A stretch of DNA of 59,104 bases from Ilumatobacteraceae bacterium (GCA_022425725.1 JAKMEY010000002.1:1-59104); one strand, 5' to 3'. Shown: positions 1 through 8,963, numbered from the stretch's first letter. Notes: generated by a model from the sequence alone, not told the origin. A program made the numbers and translations.

Positions 1-701
1 CCCATGCTCTTGAGAGCGGCGGCGCTAATCACGCCTTCAGGGGTGCCACCGATACCGAATAGAACGTCGACACCGGCATCAGGCCACGATGTTGCAATCG
101 CTCCATATACGTCGCCATCACGAATTAGCCGGATGCGAGCACCGGTAGAGCGAACCTCGTCGATGAGGTCTTGATGTCGAGGCCGGTCGAGGATCACGGC
201 GGTGAGGTCGCGTACGGTGGTCTGCTTGGCCTTTGCAATCCACCGAAGGTTTTGTGTTGGGCTTGCTGTGATGTCGATACAGCCGACAGCTTGGGGCCCA
301 ACCGCAATTTTGTTCATGTAGAACGAGGGGCCTGGGTCGAACATTGAGCCCCGCTCACCAACTGCGATGACCGACAGAGCGTTGTTGAGACCCATGGCGG
401 TGAGTGTGGTTCCGTCGATCGGGTCAACCGCAACATCAACTTGCGGGTCACTTCCGTCACCGACCACCTCGCCGTTGTACAGCATTGGGGCATCATCTTT
501 TTCGCCCTCACCGATGATGACAACGCCATTCATCTGAACGGTAGAAAGGCTGAGGCGCATGGCGTCTACCGCTGCTCCGTCAGCTCCCTCTTTGTCGCCG
601 CGACCCACCCATCGTGCTGCGGCGAGAGCAGCTGATTCGGTGGCGCGCACAAGTTCGAGGGCAAGGTTGCGATCAGGGCGCTGGGCACTGGTGTCAGACA
701 T
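1..701 (-). CDS. glpX: Fructose-1,6-bisphosphatase class II, C-terminus cut by window edge
   Basis: Cytosolic class II fructose-bisphosphatase (GlpX family), which hydrolyses fructose-1,6-bisphosphate to fructose-6-phosphate in gluconeogenesis. The 233 visible residues include the metal/substrate signatures [12 protein letters not shown] and [10 protein letters not shown], then ILDRPRH and GIGGTPEG, all typical of GlpX. The family is normally about 320-340 residues, so roughly the last third lies outside the window. I place the start at the ATG at 701 because TACCGT (708-713, minus strand) ends 6 bases before it, as at many leaderless starts here; an in-frame ATG at 707 would overlap that spacer. 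It is divergent from the peptidase gene starting at 738. Confidence 0.93.
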   Translation of the reverse strand, partial: MSDTSAQRPDRNLALELVRATESAALAAARWVGRGDKEGADGAAVDAMRLSLSTVQMNGVVIIGEGEKDDAPMLYNGEVVGDGSDPQVDVAVDPIDGTTLTAMGLNNALSVIAVGERGSMFDPGPSFYMNKIAVGPQAVGCIDITASPTQNLRWIAKAKQTTVRDLTAVILDRPRHQDLIDEVRSTGARIRLIRDGDVYGAIATSWPDAGVDVLFGIGGTPEGVISAAALKSM

Positions 702-737
702 ACCCATACGGTAGTGCTGGAAGGTACCGTCATCAGC

Positions 738-2528
738 ATGGGCGAAACCCCCGATATCGAGATGTGTCTTTCTGGCCGGGATATCACCGAGCCTCGACCC
801 ACACCCGACGGTGACGCTGTCATCTTTCTTTCTCGACCTTCTGGAGAAGCATGTTCGTTCGTTGAGGTTTCAGTTGACGGCGGGTCAGAGAAGACACTTG
901 AAATTGATATGCCACCGGCGGCGGGGCGTGGTGGAAGTGGAGGGGTCTGGTGTTTTGTTGGCGAGGACGATGCGATCGTTTATGTGGCGTACGACGGCAC
1001 GCTGCGGGTCTGGCCCGATCGGACACGCCCAGCAACAACGCTGTTGTCGGCAATGGACGGTCCGATTGAAAGTCCAGTACCGGTGGTTGGCCGCAATGCG
1101 GTGGTGGTGACCGCTGATCGTGGATCGGTGTGGATGATTGCGATCGGCAACGGTGACGTCGAACGCCTCGATGACGGTCGTCATGATTTCTGCGCAGACC
1201 CTGCCGTGATCAGCGACCGCGGAACGCAGGTGGTGACCTGGCAAGGTTGGTCGGTTCCCGATATGCCGTGGGACCACTCAGCTCAGGTGAGATGCAACCT
1301 TGATGAGCGCTCCATCATCGTCATCGAAGGGAAAGGTCAGCACCAACAGATCACCGGCTCACCACACGGCGTGTTGTCACTGCGAGACGACTCGGGATGG
1401 CTCAACGTGTGGTGTGACGAAACGTCGTTGATCGCTGATGCGGCTGAACATGGCGGCCCGTCGTGGGGTGCATCACAGCGCTCATTTGCGATCTCACCTG
1501 ACGGTGAGCACCTCGCGTTGACCCGAAACCTCGATGGGTTTGGCGAACTCTGTGTGTACTCGTTTGACGCTCAGAAGTGGGAACCAATCGGTCGTGGAGT
1601 GCACCATCAGGTCCATTGGGGTCACGGAGGCATCACAGCTCTCAGAAGTGGAGCGCGAACACCCAACCAAATCGTTGCTTATCGGCTCGAAAGTGGGTCA
1701 TCCCCCACCGATAGCGAACGTTGGGTTCGCACCGTCCTCGCGGTTGGCCCGAGTGAAAAGTGGGCGTCGATTGAACTGTCTGAGCCCTCCTGTGAAGAAA
1801 CCATCAGTGATGGGCACCGAATCCCTTTTCGTCGTTACGGCGTCGGGCTCGGACGGTGTCTCGTGCACATCCATGGCGGCCCAACCGACCAATGGCAGGT
1901 CGAATTTCTGCCCCGAATTGCGTATTGGCAGTCTCAGGGCTGGGATGTCATCATTCCCGATCCACGGGGTTCGACCGGTCACGGGCGCTCGTTTACTCAG
2001 GCGTTACACGGCGAGTGGGGCCGCGCCGATGTCGACGATGTGGCTGCGGTGATTTCTGAATGCCAGCGCCGGGGGTGGTCGACACCATCGACGACAGTGG
2101 TGATGGGTTCGTCATCTGGAGGGATGGCGGTGTTAGGTGTGCTTATCGACTACCCGAAGTTAGTCGCTGGTGGAATTGCGCTCTATCCAGTGAGTGATGC
2201 CGCATCCTTAGCAGGGGCAACCCACCGTTTTGAGGCCCATTACAACGACATACTCATCGGACCTCTCGGTGACCCTCGGTATGAAGAACGATCGATGGTC
2301 GGTCGAGCTGATCTCATTCAGCAGCCATTGTTACTGATGCACGGCGCCGATGACCCGGTCGTGCCCGTTGCTCAAAGCCGAGCTCTGCGAGACACTCTTC
2401 ATGCATCTGGCGTCGAGATGCGTTACACCGAATTTGAAGGGGAGGGGCATGGGTTGCGAAATCCCGAACATCGACGGCGAGAGTACGAACTGGTCGGTAC
2501 CTTTTTGCACGACGTTGTTGACGGATGA
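738..2528 (+). CDS. S9-type prolyl oligopeptidase-like serine peptidase
   Basis: Predicted 596-residue alpha/beta-hydrolase peptidase of the S9 (acylaminoacyl/prolyl oligopeptidase) type. The first ~380 residues resemble a beta-propeller (for example the [12 protein letters not shown] and [11 protein letters not shown] repeat-like strands). The C-terminal catalytic part has HIHGGP (oxyanion region), the nucleophile elbow GSSSGG, the acid in HGADDPVVP and the histidine in GEGHGLR. No signal peptide is seen, so it is probably cytosolic. An in-frame ATG lies at 714, but the start at 738 is preferred because TACCGT (725-730) ends 7 bases upstream. The exact substrate is unknown; dipeptidyl-peptidase, acyl-peptide hydrolase or esterase activity are all possible. 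Confidence 0.85.
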   Translation: MGETPDIEMCLSGRDITEPRPTPDGDAVIFLSRPSGEACSFVEVSVDGGSEKTLEIDMPPAAGRGGSGGVWCFVGEDDAIVYVAYDGTLRVWPDRTRPATTLLSAMDGPIESPVPVVGRNAVVVTADRGSVWMIAIGNGDVERLDDGRHDFCADPAVISDRGTQVVTWQGWSVPDMPWDHSAQVRCNLDERSIIVIEGKGQHQQITGSPHGVLSLRDDSGWLNVWCDETSLIADAAEHGGPSWGASQRSFAISPDGEHLALTRNLDGFGELCVYSFDAQKWEPIGRGVHHQVHWGHGGITALRSGARTPNQIVAYRLESGSSPTDSERWVRTVLAVGPSEKWASIELSEPSCEETISDGHRIPFRRYGVGLGRCLVHIHGGPTDQWQVEFLPRIAYWQSQGWDVIIPDPRGSTGHGRSFTQALHGEWGRADVDDVAAVISECQRRGWSTPSTTVVMGSSSGGMAVLGVLIDYPKLVAGGIALYPVSDAASLAGATHRFEAHYNDILIGPLGDPRYEERSMVGRADLIQQPLLLMHGADDPVVPVAQSRALRDTLHASGVEMRYTEFEGEGHGLRNPEHRRREYELVGTFLHDVVDG

Positions 2529-2564
2529 AAATGTCTCTTGTCGCTGAACGGGTAGTGTCATCGC

Positions 2565-3272
2565 GTGACCGATCAGCAGGAGTTTGACCCAAATGATGAC
2601 GAAGCGGTGAACGTCTTCTACGACCTCACTGTGTGGGATGCCGATCAGCGGAGTGCTCTCGTCGAGTCTCTTGCGGCAGCTTCTGTTCCTCATGCATGGC
2701 GCGAGAACGAACTTGTTGTGCCAGAATCCGCTGAAGACGTCATCGATGAGATTTTCGATCGACTCGAACGCGAAATTGGGCCGTTTCCCATCGCCCTCGG
2801 TGACGATGACGAAGCTGTCGAATTTCAACTTGACGAATGGTCGGTATCTGAGCGCGGAGTGCTCGTTGAGCAGCTCATCGCAGGGGAAATTCCTCATCGG
2901 TGGGAAGACGATTCGCTTTTCGTCATTGGTGATGCGGCTGACGATGTTGACGAACTCCTCGATGCGATCGAATCAGGAGACCTTGCAGTGCTTGATAGTT
3001 CAGCACCCGATGGGGCTCTCGCCGCCCTGTTCTCAATCGGTGACAATCTTGCGCGGTCAGTCGATGATGCAACAGCTCGTATGCAACTGTTCGGACTCGC
3101 ACCAGAACTTGCTGAGTCGTCGCCCCCCTACGGACTTGCGATGAATGCGTGGGCCTCGGTGATTGCAGCGGTCAAGCAGTTAACAACGTCATTTACCGAG
3201 GAACCTTTCGACCCCGAACACATCGCGGTAGCAGCCCGAGATCTTCGAGACCTCTGCCGTCCGTGGGTATGA
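2565..3272 (+). CDS. Acidic hypothetical protein with a tandem ~55-residue repeat
   Basis: A 235-residue, strongly acidic protein that I cannot assign to a named function. Residues ~12-67 and ~82-136 are two diverged copies of one module. They share DEAV, a W followed by a helix, VPHAWRENELVVP versus IPHRWEDDSLFVI, and a final DDVDELLDAIE-like helix. The pattern vaguely recalls DUF2007-type signalling modules, but that is a guess. Residues ~150-235 form a separate, probably helical C-terminal region. No signal peptide or membrane segment is visible. The start is the GTG at 2565, with TAGTGT (2553-2558) ending 6 bases upstream, suggesting its own leaderless promoter. The J-domain gene follows after 62 bases. 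Confidence 0.75.
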   Translation: MTDQQEFDPNDDEAVNVFYDLTVWDADQRSALVESLAAASVPHAWRENELVVPESAEDVIDEIFDRLEREIGPFPIALGDDDEAVEFQLDEWSVSERGVLVEQLIAGEIPHRWEDDSLFVIGDAADDVDELLDAIESGDLAVLDSSAPDGALAALFSIGDNLARSVDDATARMQLFGLAPELAESSPPYGLAMNAWASVIAAVKQLTTSFTEEPFDPEHIAVAARDLRDLCRPWV

Positions 3273-3334
3273 CTTCTCACCAGAACTCTGAGCACAAAAC
3301 GACGCATTGAGCAGTCGTCGCTACGCTCAGCGAG

Positions 3335-4030
3335 ATGCTGCTCTCCGAACTGGAAATTTTTCATTCCCGTTCAGCGCAGCCGACTCGCCGGGTTGCGCTA
3401 GGTCACATCGTTCTGCCGGTCGAACCCGCTCCAGGTCTGGGAGGCATTCTCTTGGGAGCTGTCGTGGCTCGCCATGCCTTCGACCTCGCGAGCGATGACA
3501 TCACCGGTCTTCGTCGGCTCATCAGCGATATCGGTGCTGGTCGTCGAGTGGTGCAGCCCCGAATGCGGCACCGCTACCAAGTCGATCGTCATGGGCTTGC
3601 GGTCAGCACTCATCGCCTCATCAATGAAGGTGAGGAAATGTCGTTTGAATTCGCGGAGCGTGGTAGTGACCTGGCACAGGTCCTGGGAGCGATTTACGCA
3701 ATTGAACGTCTCGACCAGCAGCATCGATCATCGATCGCAGATGTCTTGATGCAGGCTCTGCGTTGGAAAGGGCCCATCGGGCCATCGATGGTGGCATTCC
3801 TCGCCGGTGCACAAAGTTCATCACTCGCCGCTCTCGCCGACCCACGCGCATGGGCATTGGAACGTCTTGGGTTCTCCGACTCAGAGACGTCGCCATCATC
3901 TCGGGAAGTCTCTCGCCGTTACCGGCAGCAAATGAGATCGGTACACCCAGATCATGGAGGAGACCATGAGGATGCAAGCGCAGCGATACGTGAACTTGCC
4001 GAGGCCCGTCGTATCTTGACGAAGTCGTAA
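3335..4030 (+). CDS. J-domain (DnaJ-like) protein with an uncharacterised N-terminal domain
   Basis: A 231-residue protein whose last ~65 residues form a J domain. WALERLGFS opens helix I, RRYRQQMRSVHPDHGG carries the diagnostic HPD tripeptide near residue 203, and AAIRELAEARRIL closes it. J domains stimulate the ATPase of Hsp70 (DnaK), so this is probably a specialised co-chaperone. The ~160-residue N-terminal part (LGHIVLPVEPAPGLGG...) is not one I recognise. It lacks the G/F and zinc-finger regions of true DnaJ and any membrane segment. The ATG at 3335 is preceded by TACGCT (3322-3327), 7 bases upstream. It ends just before the convergent MFS gene. Confidence 0.8.
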   Translation: MLLSELEIFHSRSAQPTRRVALGHIVLPVEPAPGLGGILLGAVVARHAFDLASDDITGLRRLISDIGAGRRVVQPRMRHRYQVDRHGLAVSTHRLINEGEEMSFEFAERGSDLAQVLGAIYAIERLDQQHRSSIADVLMQALRWKGPIGPSMVAFLAGAQSSSLAALADPRAWALERLGFSDSETSPSSREVSRRYRQQMRSVHPDHGGDHEDASAAIRELAEARRILTKS

Positions 4031-4034
4031 CGAG

Positions 4035-5561
4035 TTAGTCGCCGCTGATCTCTTCGAGCTCGCGCTGAGCGGTCTCAGGAAGTCCAGCGACAACAAGAAT
4101 CACGGCGATGACCTGTCCGACCATGAGCAGCCCCATGACCGATCGGTAATCCCACCCGGTGTCAAGCAGTGCGCCCGCCCCAAGGAGGCCGACAATCCCG
4201 CCGAGAAGGGCAGCAACGGTGAGCAGGCCAGCCGCACGGCTTCTGTTGCCAGTAGGAAAGAGCTCGGCTCGATAGACCGCAAGGGCGGGGTAGGCAACCC
4301 CGCCAAGAAGTCCACCACCAAATGCAGTGATCCACATCGGAAGACCTCCGACACTGAACGATGCGACAATGAGTAACGCAGCCGATGGAAGCGACATTGC
4401 GATGAGGCGTCGACGTCCGCGCCGATCTGCCGCCCGTCCGCCAATGATGAGCCCAATCGCTGCTGGCGTTGCAGTTGCCAAACTAAACAGTGAGATGGCA
4501 GAGCCCGAAAGCTCTCGGACATCGCTGAGATAGCGATTTTGGAAGAAACTTGCCGGTGCAACGAGAAGATTTACTCCGACGAGGATTGCGGCCAGAGTGA
4601 AGAATCGTTTGCGATGCAACGGAACGTGCTCGGCGTGCGGCGCGCTAAATCGGTGTGACTCGGGAAGCCGTCGGGTGAGGTCAACCGCGATCACCAGCCA
4701 TATGAGCGTGAGAGCGAACACCCATCTCCAGCCTGAGGGGCCGAGATCGGTGAGTGGCAATGCCATGACGGCGATACCCGCACCAAGGCCGCTCGCCATC
4801 GCCATAATGCCAACGGCGTAGGCCCGCGAACCTCGTGGCATCTCCTCAGCGGCGATGACAGCAATAAGAAAGTCGAGTGCGAGGCCCAGCGGTCGCCCGA
4901 TGCTCTGGGTTGCGACGAGAAAGGGAAAGTTGGGGGCGAGAGCGCCGGTGGCGGTCACGATCGGAGCGGTCCACGCCATCGCGATGACAATCTTGCGACG
5001 GCCAATTCGGTCGCCGGCGATGGCGAGAGGAATGGTAATGAGGATTCCTGCCCTTACGAGAGATCCGGCGACACCAACGCCGGTATTACCCACTCCGAAG
5101 TCATCTGCTGCGAACGTGACCGTTTGAGTGAAGACAGTGTTGGTGAATGCCGAGCTCATTGCTGCGGCAGCGAGCAGGCCGAGAATCATTACCTGACGGG
5201 CGTTCAGGCGATCGGGTGGTGCCCACCACGGCAGAGATGTCGGGGTGGAGGTTAGATGAGGGCGTCGGACCCTAAGTCGGTTGACAAACAACATGATGGG
5301 AAAAAAGAACACCCACCCGAACCATGGGATATCGATTCGATACGAGGTGGTTTCAACGATCCTGTTGTCCTCGATGCTGACATGGCGTTCCCAATGAGAA
5401 AACGGACCATCTGCGAGGACAAACGTGTGGTTCCTGTCGTCACCTGAGGGTGAACGTTCTTCTACTACGAGGTCATGCCGCGGCGTTGACAGCACTGATA
5501 TGCGATTGGGCGTTACCTCCCAAGAACGCGTCACTGTTCGAGTGCCCCGACTTACCGTCAC
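4035..5561 (-). CDS. MFS transporter with an extra N-terminal domain
   Basis: A 508-residue membrane protein. From about residue 118 it is a 12-helix major facilitator: GDRIGRRK is the loop 2-3 signature of the N-half, GGRAADRRGRRR the matching C-half loop, and LFPTGNRSRAAG sits in the late-helix region where sugar/aromatic-acid porters often carry such motifs. The first ~100 residues are unusual: a soluble, SRPBCC-like stretch with a predicted membrane segment at ~79-93 (WFGWVFFFPIMLFV). The start is the GTG at 5561, with TATGCT on the minus strand (5568-5573) ending 6 bases upstream. This -10 overlaps the one for divergent murA. The substrate cannot be inferred. Confidence 0.85.
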   Translation of the reverse strand: MTVSRGTRTVTRSWEVTPNRISVLSTPRHDLVVEERSPSGDDRNHTFVLADGPFSHWERHVSIEDNRIVETTSYRIDIPWFGWVFFFPIMLFVNRLRVRRPHLTSTPTSLPWWAPPDRLNARQVMILGLLAAAAMSSAFTNTVFTQTVTFAADDFGVGNTGVGVAGSLVRAGILITIPLAIAGDRIGRRKIVIAMAWTAPIVTATGALAPNFPFLVATQSIGRPLGLALDFLIAVIAAEEMPRGSRAYAVGIMAMASGLGAGIAVMALPLTDLGPSGWRWVFALTLIWLVIAVDLTRRLPESHRFSAPHAEHVPLHRKRFFTLAAILVGVNLLVAPASFFQNRYLSDVRELSGSAISLFSLATATPAAIGLIIGGRAADRRGRRRLIAMSLPSAALLIVASFSVGGLPMWITAFGGGLLGGVAYPALAVYRAELFPTGNRSRAAGLLTVAALLGGIVGLLGAGALLDTGWDYRSVMGLLMVGQVIAVILVVAGLPETAQRELEEISGD

Positions 5562-5567
5562 GGCGGG

Positions 5568-5577
5568 AGCATACTGT
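5568..5577. promoter_or_regulatory. Overlapping divergent -10 elements for MFS gene and murA
   Basis: The ten bases AGCATACTGT contain TATGCT on the minus strand (5568-5573) and TACTGT on the plus strand (5572-5577), sharing the central TA. The minus element ends 6 bases before the MFS GTG. The plus element would start transcription near 5584, giving murA a ~20-base leader. The only support is sequence pattern and spacing. Confidence 0.5.
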
Positions 5578-5602
5578 TGCAGTGCCTAATGACAGGACGG
5601 GA

Positions 5603-6880
5603 ATGACAGAAGAGGTGGCTGAGCCGTTCATCCGCATCGACCACCGGGGCCCCTTACATGGCACTGTTCGTGTGCCGGGCGCAAAGAATTCTGTCCTGAA
5701 GTTGATGGCGGCAACAGTGCTTGCCGACGGCGAGTTCAATTTCGACAACGTTCCTGAAATCGTTGACGTCTACATCATGTCTGATCTTCTTCGCTCGATT
5801 GGCTCCGAGGTCGAAGCCGGTAGCGACGGTTCGTTGCGCATCACCCATTCCGGTGAGTTATCGACCAGCGTTCCTGCCGATCTGGCAGGTCGTATGCGAG
5901 CTTCAATCAACCTGCTAGGGCCACTTGTCTCGCGGGTTGGCAAGATCGAGATCGCTCTTCCAGGGGGTGACGATTTCGGACTCCGACCAATCGATATGCA
6001 TATCGCCGGACTCGAAGCCATGGGGGCGACCTGCACATTCTTAGATGGCGTGCTCACAGTTAACGCTCCCCGGCTTGTCGGCGCCGACATCCGCTTTTCT
6101 TTTCCCAGTGTTGGAGCGACCGAAAATTTGGTCACCGCTGCAGTGTGTGCCGATGGGGTGACGACGATCGAGGGCGCGGCTCGCGAGCCAGAAGTTGCTG
6201 ATCTTTGCCGCTTCCTCGTCGCAATGGGAGCCCAAATCGAGGGAATCGGCGAGTCAACCCTTCGAATCACCGGAGTGCCTCACGGGGCATTGCACTCTGC
6301 CTCACATCGCGTCGTTCCAGACCGAATTCAAGCGGCAACCTACATCGCATCGGTGGCGGTTGTTGGCGGTGAAGTTGACATGATCGATGCCCAGCGAAAC
6401 GACATGCAGATGTTCATGCACCGCTGTACTGAGATGGGGCTCGTGTTCACCGATCTCGATGGAATCGGTGTGAGGGTCACCGCTCCTGAACGACTGCGCT
6501 CAGTGGACGTACAGACTCTGCCGTACCCGGGCGTCGCAACCGACTACAAGCCACTCGTGATCGCGATGCTGTCGGTTGCTGATGGCTCAGCTGTGGTCAC
6601 CGAGAACCTTTATCCGGGTCGGTTCCGATATGTCGACGAGTTACAGGCGCTTGGAGCGAACATCAAGATGCACGAGCATCACGCCGAGATCACTGGCGTG
6701 CAGCGGCTGTCAGGGTCGTCGGTAACTGCGCACGATATTCGTGCCGGCGCAGCGCTTGTCGTTGCCGGATTGGCGGCCGAAGGCGTGACAACAATCAGTG
6801 GAGTGGGTCATATCGACCGCGGGTACGACGACCTCGTCGGTCGCTTACGTGAGATTGGAGTCGGCATCACCCGAGGGTGA
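5603..6880 (+). CDS. murA: UDP-N-acetylglucosamine 1-carboxyvinyltransferase
   Basis: First committed step of peptidoglycan synthesis: transfer of enolpyruvate from PEP to UDP-GlcNAc in the cytosol. The 425-residue length matches the family. PGAKNSVLKLMAATVLADG is the conserved N-terminal PEP/UDP-GlcNAc region with the catalytic-site Lys. The C-terminal half carries YPGVATDYKPL, ENLYPGRFRYVDEL and GHIDRGYDDL, all typical of MurA. At the loop position where fosfomycin-sensitive enzymes carry Cys, the residues are GRMRASINLLGP with no Cys, as reported for mycobacterial MurA. Fosfomycin insensitivity would be an inference. The ATG at 5603 is chosen (AGGA ~8 bases upstream); the GTG at 5582 is an alternative. 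Confidence 0.95.
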   Translation: MTEEVAEPFIRIDHRGPLHGTVRVPGAKNSVLKLMAATVLADGEFNFDNVPEIVDVYIMSDLLRSIGSEVEAGSDGSLRITHSGELSTSVPADLAGRMRASINLLGPLVSRVGKIEIALPGGDDFGLRPIDMHIAGLEAMGATCTFLDGVLTVNAPRLVGADIRFSFPSVGATENLVTAAVCADGVTTIEGAAREPEVADLCRFLVAMGAQIEGIGESTLRITGVPHGALHSASHRVVPDRIQAATYIASVAVVGGEVDMIDAQRNDMQMFMHRCTEMGLVFTDLDGIGVRVTAPERLRSVDVQTLPYPGVATDYKPLVIAMLSVADGSAVVTENLYPGRFRYVDELQALGANIKMHEHHAEITGVQRLSGSSVTAHDIRAGAALVVAGLAAEGVTTISGVGHIDRGYDDLVGRLREIGVGITRG

Positions 6881-7045
6881 TGAACCGCGAGCAAGCTCAT
6901 CTTCGATGGCCGCTCGTTCGACACGCCGCTTCACGAGGGCGAGCAATGCAATGACGATCACGATCGGACCTGCGACGAGCAGGATTTCATCCCAACCGCC
7001 CTGATGTGCGAGCAGGTGGGAATGTTTGGCATGCGAACCGACCAC
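6845..7045 (-). CDS. Small His-rich single-pass membrane protein
   Basis: A 66-residue protein of unknown function. It begins with a short His-rich segment (GSHAKHSHLLAHQGG), probably outside the membrane. One transmembrane helix follows (EILLVAGPIVIVIALLALV), then a KRR stop-transfer and a charged cytoplasmic tail. I chose the GTG at 7045 because TACGCT (7052-7057, minus strand) ends 6 bases before it; longer ATG starts at 7129 and 7162 would overlap the start of the NifU gene. Its 3' end overlaps the 3' end of murA by 36 bases, tail to tail. The histidines could bind metal, but nothing else supports that. Confidence 0.6.
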   Translation of the reverse strand: MVGSHAKHSHLLAHQGGWDEILLVAGPIVIVIALLALVKRRVERAAIEDELARGSSPSGDADSNLT

Positions 7046-7127
7046 GGTTGGAGCGTAGGAGATGTTCTCAGTGTTCGCATCGCTCGACGGGGGTAAACCG
7101 GGCCTTGAATGGTTGAATAGAGGCGTC

Positions 7128-7373
7128 ATGTTGGAAAAAGTTCTTGCGACGATTGAGGTCATTCGGCCCGTGCTTCAAGCTGACGGCGGCGATGTCGAAC
7201 TCATCGGCGTCGATGAAAATACCGGAGTCGTCTCTGTTCGTCTCATCGGAGCCTGCGGCACGTGCCCAGTGTCAACACAAACCCTTAAAGGTGGCATTGA
7301 GCGAATCATGCGAGATCGAGTTGACGGTGTCACCGAGGTCATTGATGTGTCGGCTGCGGAGAACGTCATCTGA
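7128..7373 (+). CDS. NifU C-terminal-domain (Nfu-type) Fe-S scaffold protein
   Basis: An 81-residue stand-alone Nfu domain, which carries Fe-S clusters to apo-proteins in the cytosol. The family signature is complete: RPVLQADGGDVEL near the N-terminus and the cluster-binding CxxC in GACGTCPVS, followed by TLKGGIERIM. The ATG at 7128 gives the usual short Nfu form; an upstream in-frame ATG at 7062 would add an unrelated tail. The stop codon overlaps the start of the MeaB-type gene (TGATG), so the two are translationally coupled. Fe-S assembly also appears at 15.7 kb (cysteine desulfurase). Confidence 0.9.
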   Translation: MLEKVLATIEVIRPVLQADGGDVELIGVDENTGVVSVRLIGACGTCPVSTQTLKGGIERIMRDRVDGVTEVIDVSAAENVI

Positions 7374-8335
7374 TGGCGCGTGCGTCAGCAGATCCAGAGG
7401 CGTTATTTTCGGCTGCACTCCAAGGTGATCGGGCTGCGACTGCACGCTTGCTGTCCCTTATTGAGCGTGGTGGCGAACCCGGCCGAGTGGTTGGGCGACT
7501 TGCGTACCCGAAGAGTGGTGAGGGCTACACCGTTGGTTTGACAGGCGCCCCCGGAGCGGGAAAGAGCACATTGACGAGCGCAACGATTGGTCATTTGCGC
7601 TCACTCGAACTCGAAGTCGCAGTACTTGCGATCGACCCATCATCTCCGTTCACCGGTGGAGCGATTCTTGGTGATCGAGTGCGCATGCAAGACCATGCGA
7701 CCGATCCCGGCGTGTTTATTCGGTCAATGGCAACACGAGGCCATCTCGGAGGACTTTCACTGGCGACGCCTGAAGCGGTTCGACTACTCGACGCCCTTGG
7801 ACGCAAGTGGATCCTGGTCGAGACGGTCGGGGTCGGTCAGGTCGAAGTCGAGGTTGCTGGCAAAGCAGATACAACAGTCGTCGTCGTCAACCCTGGATGG
7901 GGCGACAGCGTGCAGGCGAATAAGGCGGGCCTGATGGAAATCGCCGATGTGTTCGTGATCAATAAGGCTGACCGAAAGGGCGTTGAGGAGACTCGCCGAG
8001 ACCTTGAACAGATGCTTGATCTGTCTGATCTCCCACATGACGCCTGGCGGCCAACAATCGTGACGACCGTCGCAAACACGGGTGAAGGGGTTTCAGAATT
8101 ATGGGACGTCGTCCTCGAACACCGTGAGTATGCGGAGAGTTCAGGGCTGCTAGAAGAACGTCGTCGTTTCAGGTCATCTGAAGAGCTGAGAGAGATCGTT
8201 GCCAATCGCCTTCGTGAGCGAGCCCGGCAAATCTGCACGGGTGATCGTTGGGATGAAGTGACCGGAGAGGTCACCGAACAACGACTCGATCCGTGGTCAG
8301 CTGCTGACGAGATGCTTGCTCCGGTTGACGCCTGA
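7373..8335 (+). CDS. MeaB/ArgK-family P-loop GTPase
   Basis: A 320-residue G3E-family GTPase of the MeaB (ArgK) type. These act as chaperones that load and protect adenosylcobalamin in methylmalonyl-CoA mutase or related B12 mutases. Visible motifs are the P-loop GAPGAGKST, AIDPSSPFTGGAILGDRVRM (the MeaB base/switch region), the Walker B-like ETVGVGQVEVEV and NKAD for guanine specificity. It starts inside the stop codon of the Nfu gene and ends overlapping the convergent AbiEi-like gene by 39 bases. No mutase gene lies in this window, so its client must be encoded elsewhere. Confidence 0.9.
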   Translation: MARASADPEALFSAALQGDRAATARLLSLIERGGEPGRVVGRLAYPKSGEGYTVGLTGAPGAGKSTLTSATIGHLRSLELEVAVLAIDPSSPFTGGAILGDRVRMQDHATDPGVFIRSMATRGHLGGLSLATPEAVRLLDALGRKWILVETVGVGQVEVEVAGKADTTVVVVNPGWGDSVQANKAGLMEIADVFVINKADRKGVEETRRDLEQMLDLSDLPHDAWRPTIVTTVANTGEGVSELWDVVLEHREYAESSGLLEERRRFRSSEELREIVANRLRERARQICTGDRWDEVTGEVTEQRLDPWSAADEMLAPVDA

Positions 8336-8923
8336 GGCGGAGACCTCCCTCTGTGCCCGATCGAGCGCTTGGATGACAAATGACGGACCGGGCCGGCCCC
8401 GCGACTGCCACCGTTGCGCTACCCGCTGAATTTCGGTGACCGACCATCCCTTACGTAATGCTGAGATGAGGGCACGTGCGGTTGCCGACTCTGATGCGTG
8501 GGCTCGCAGAAGGGCAAGTGTGCTCGGAACGCTCAACACAGGTATGCCGTCGATCTCGACGACGTCGTCTTCTGAGAGGCCGCGGGTGAAGTGAGTAACG
8601 ATGTCTCCTGGCGCACCGGGCCACGATCCTTTTCGACAGAGCAAATGAACACGATCGTCGTCATCGCACCCTTCGAGATCGTGAAGCCTGATTGCCGCAG
8701 CGTGAGAAATGACGCCATTGCCAGGGCCCATCGTCGCAAGTCGGCACCGTTGTTTCCAGGTTTCAGGAAAGGTTGTTGACCGCAACACCCGATGGGCAGG
8801 CCGATCGAGTACGCCGAGTTCGATGAGTCGTCGCTCTCGGTGCCACGACACCCCCAACTCTCGGGCAACTGACGATCCGGCGACACCATCATGGTCCCGC
8901 AGATACCTGAAGAAGCTATGCAT
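8297..8923 (-). CDS. AbiEi-like antitoxin-domain protein, no partner toxin seen
   Basis: A 208-residue protein resembling the N-terminal AbiEi antitoxin winged-helix family common in Actinobacteria. GVAGSSVARELGVSWHRERRLIELGVLDRPAHRVLRS looks like a helix-turn-helix followed by the wing, and GVISHAAAIRLHDLEG matches the conserved 'SH..A..LH.L' segment. Actinobacterial relatives often end in a DUF559 nuclease-like domain, which is missing here. No AbiEii-type nucleotidyltransferase lies next to it, so it is more likely a stand-alone regulator than half of a type IV toxin-antitoxin pair. Its 3' end overlaps the MeaB-type gene. Confidence 0.6.
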   Translation of the reverse strand: MHSFFRYLRDHDGVAGSSVARELGVSWHRERRLIELGVLDRPAHRVLRSTTFPETWKQRCRLATMGPGNGVISHAAAIRLHDLEGCDDDDRVHLLCRKGSWPGAPGDIVTHFTRGLSEDDVVEIDGIPVLSVPSTLALLRAHASESATARALISALRKGWSVTEIQRVAQRWQSRGRPGPSFVIQALDRAQREVSASGVNRSKHLVSS

Positions 8924-8963
8924 GCGCCAGAGAGGTCATTGCCTCAGTGGCGCAGGAAGGTGA

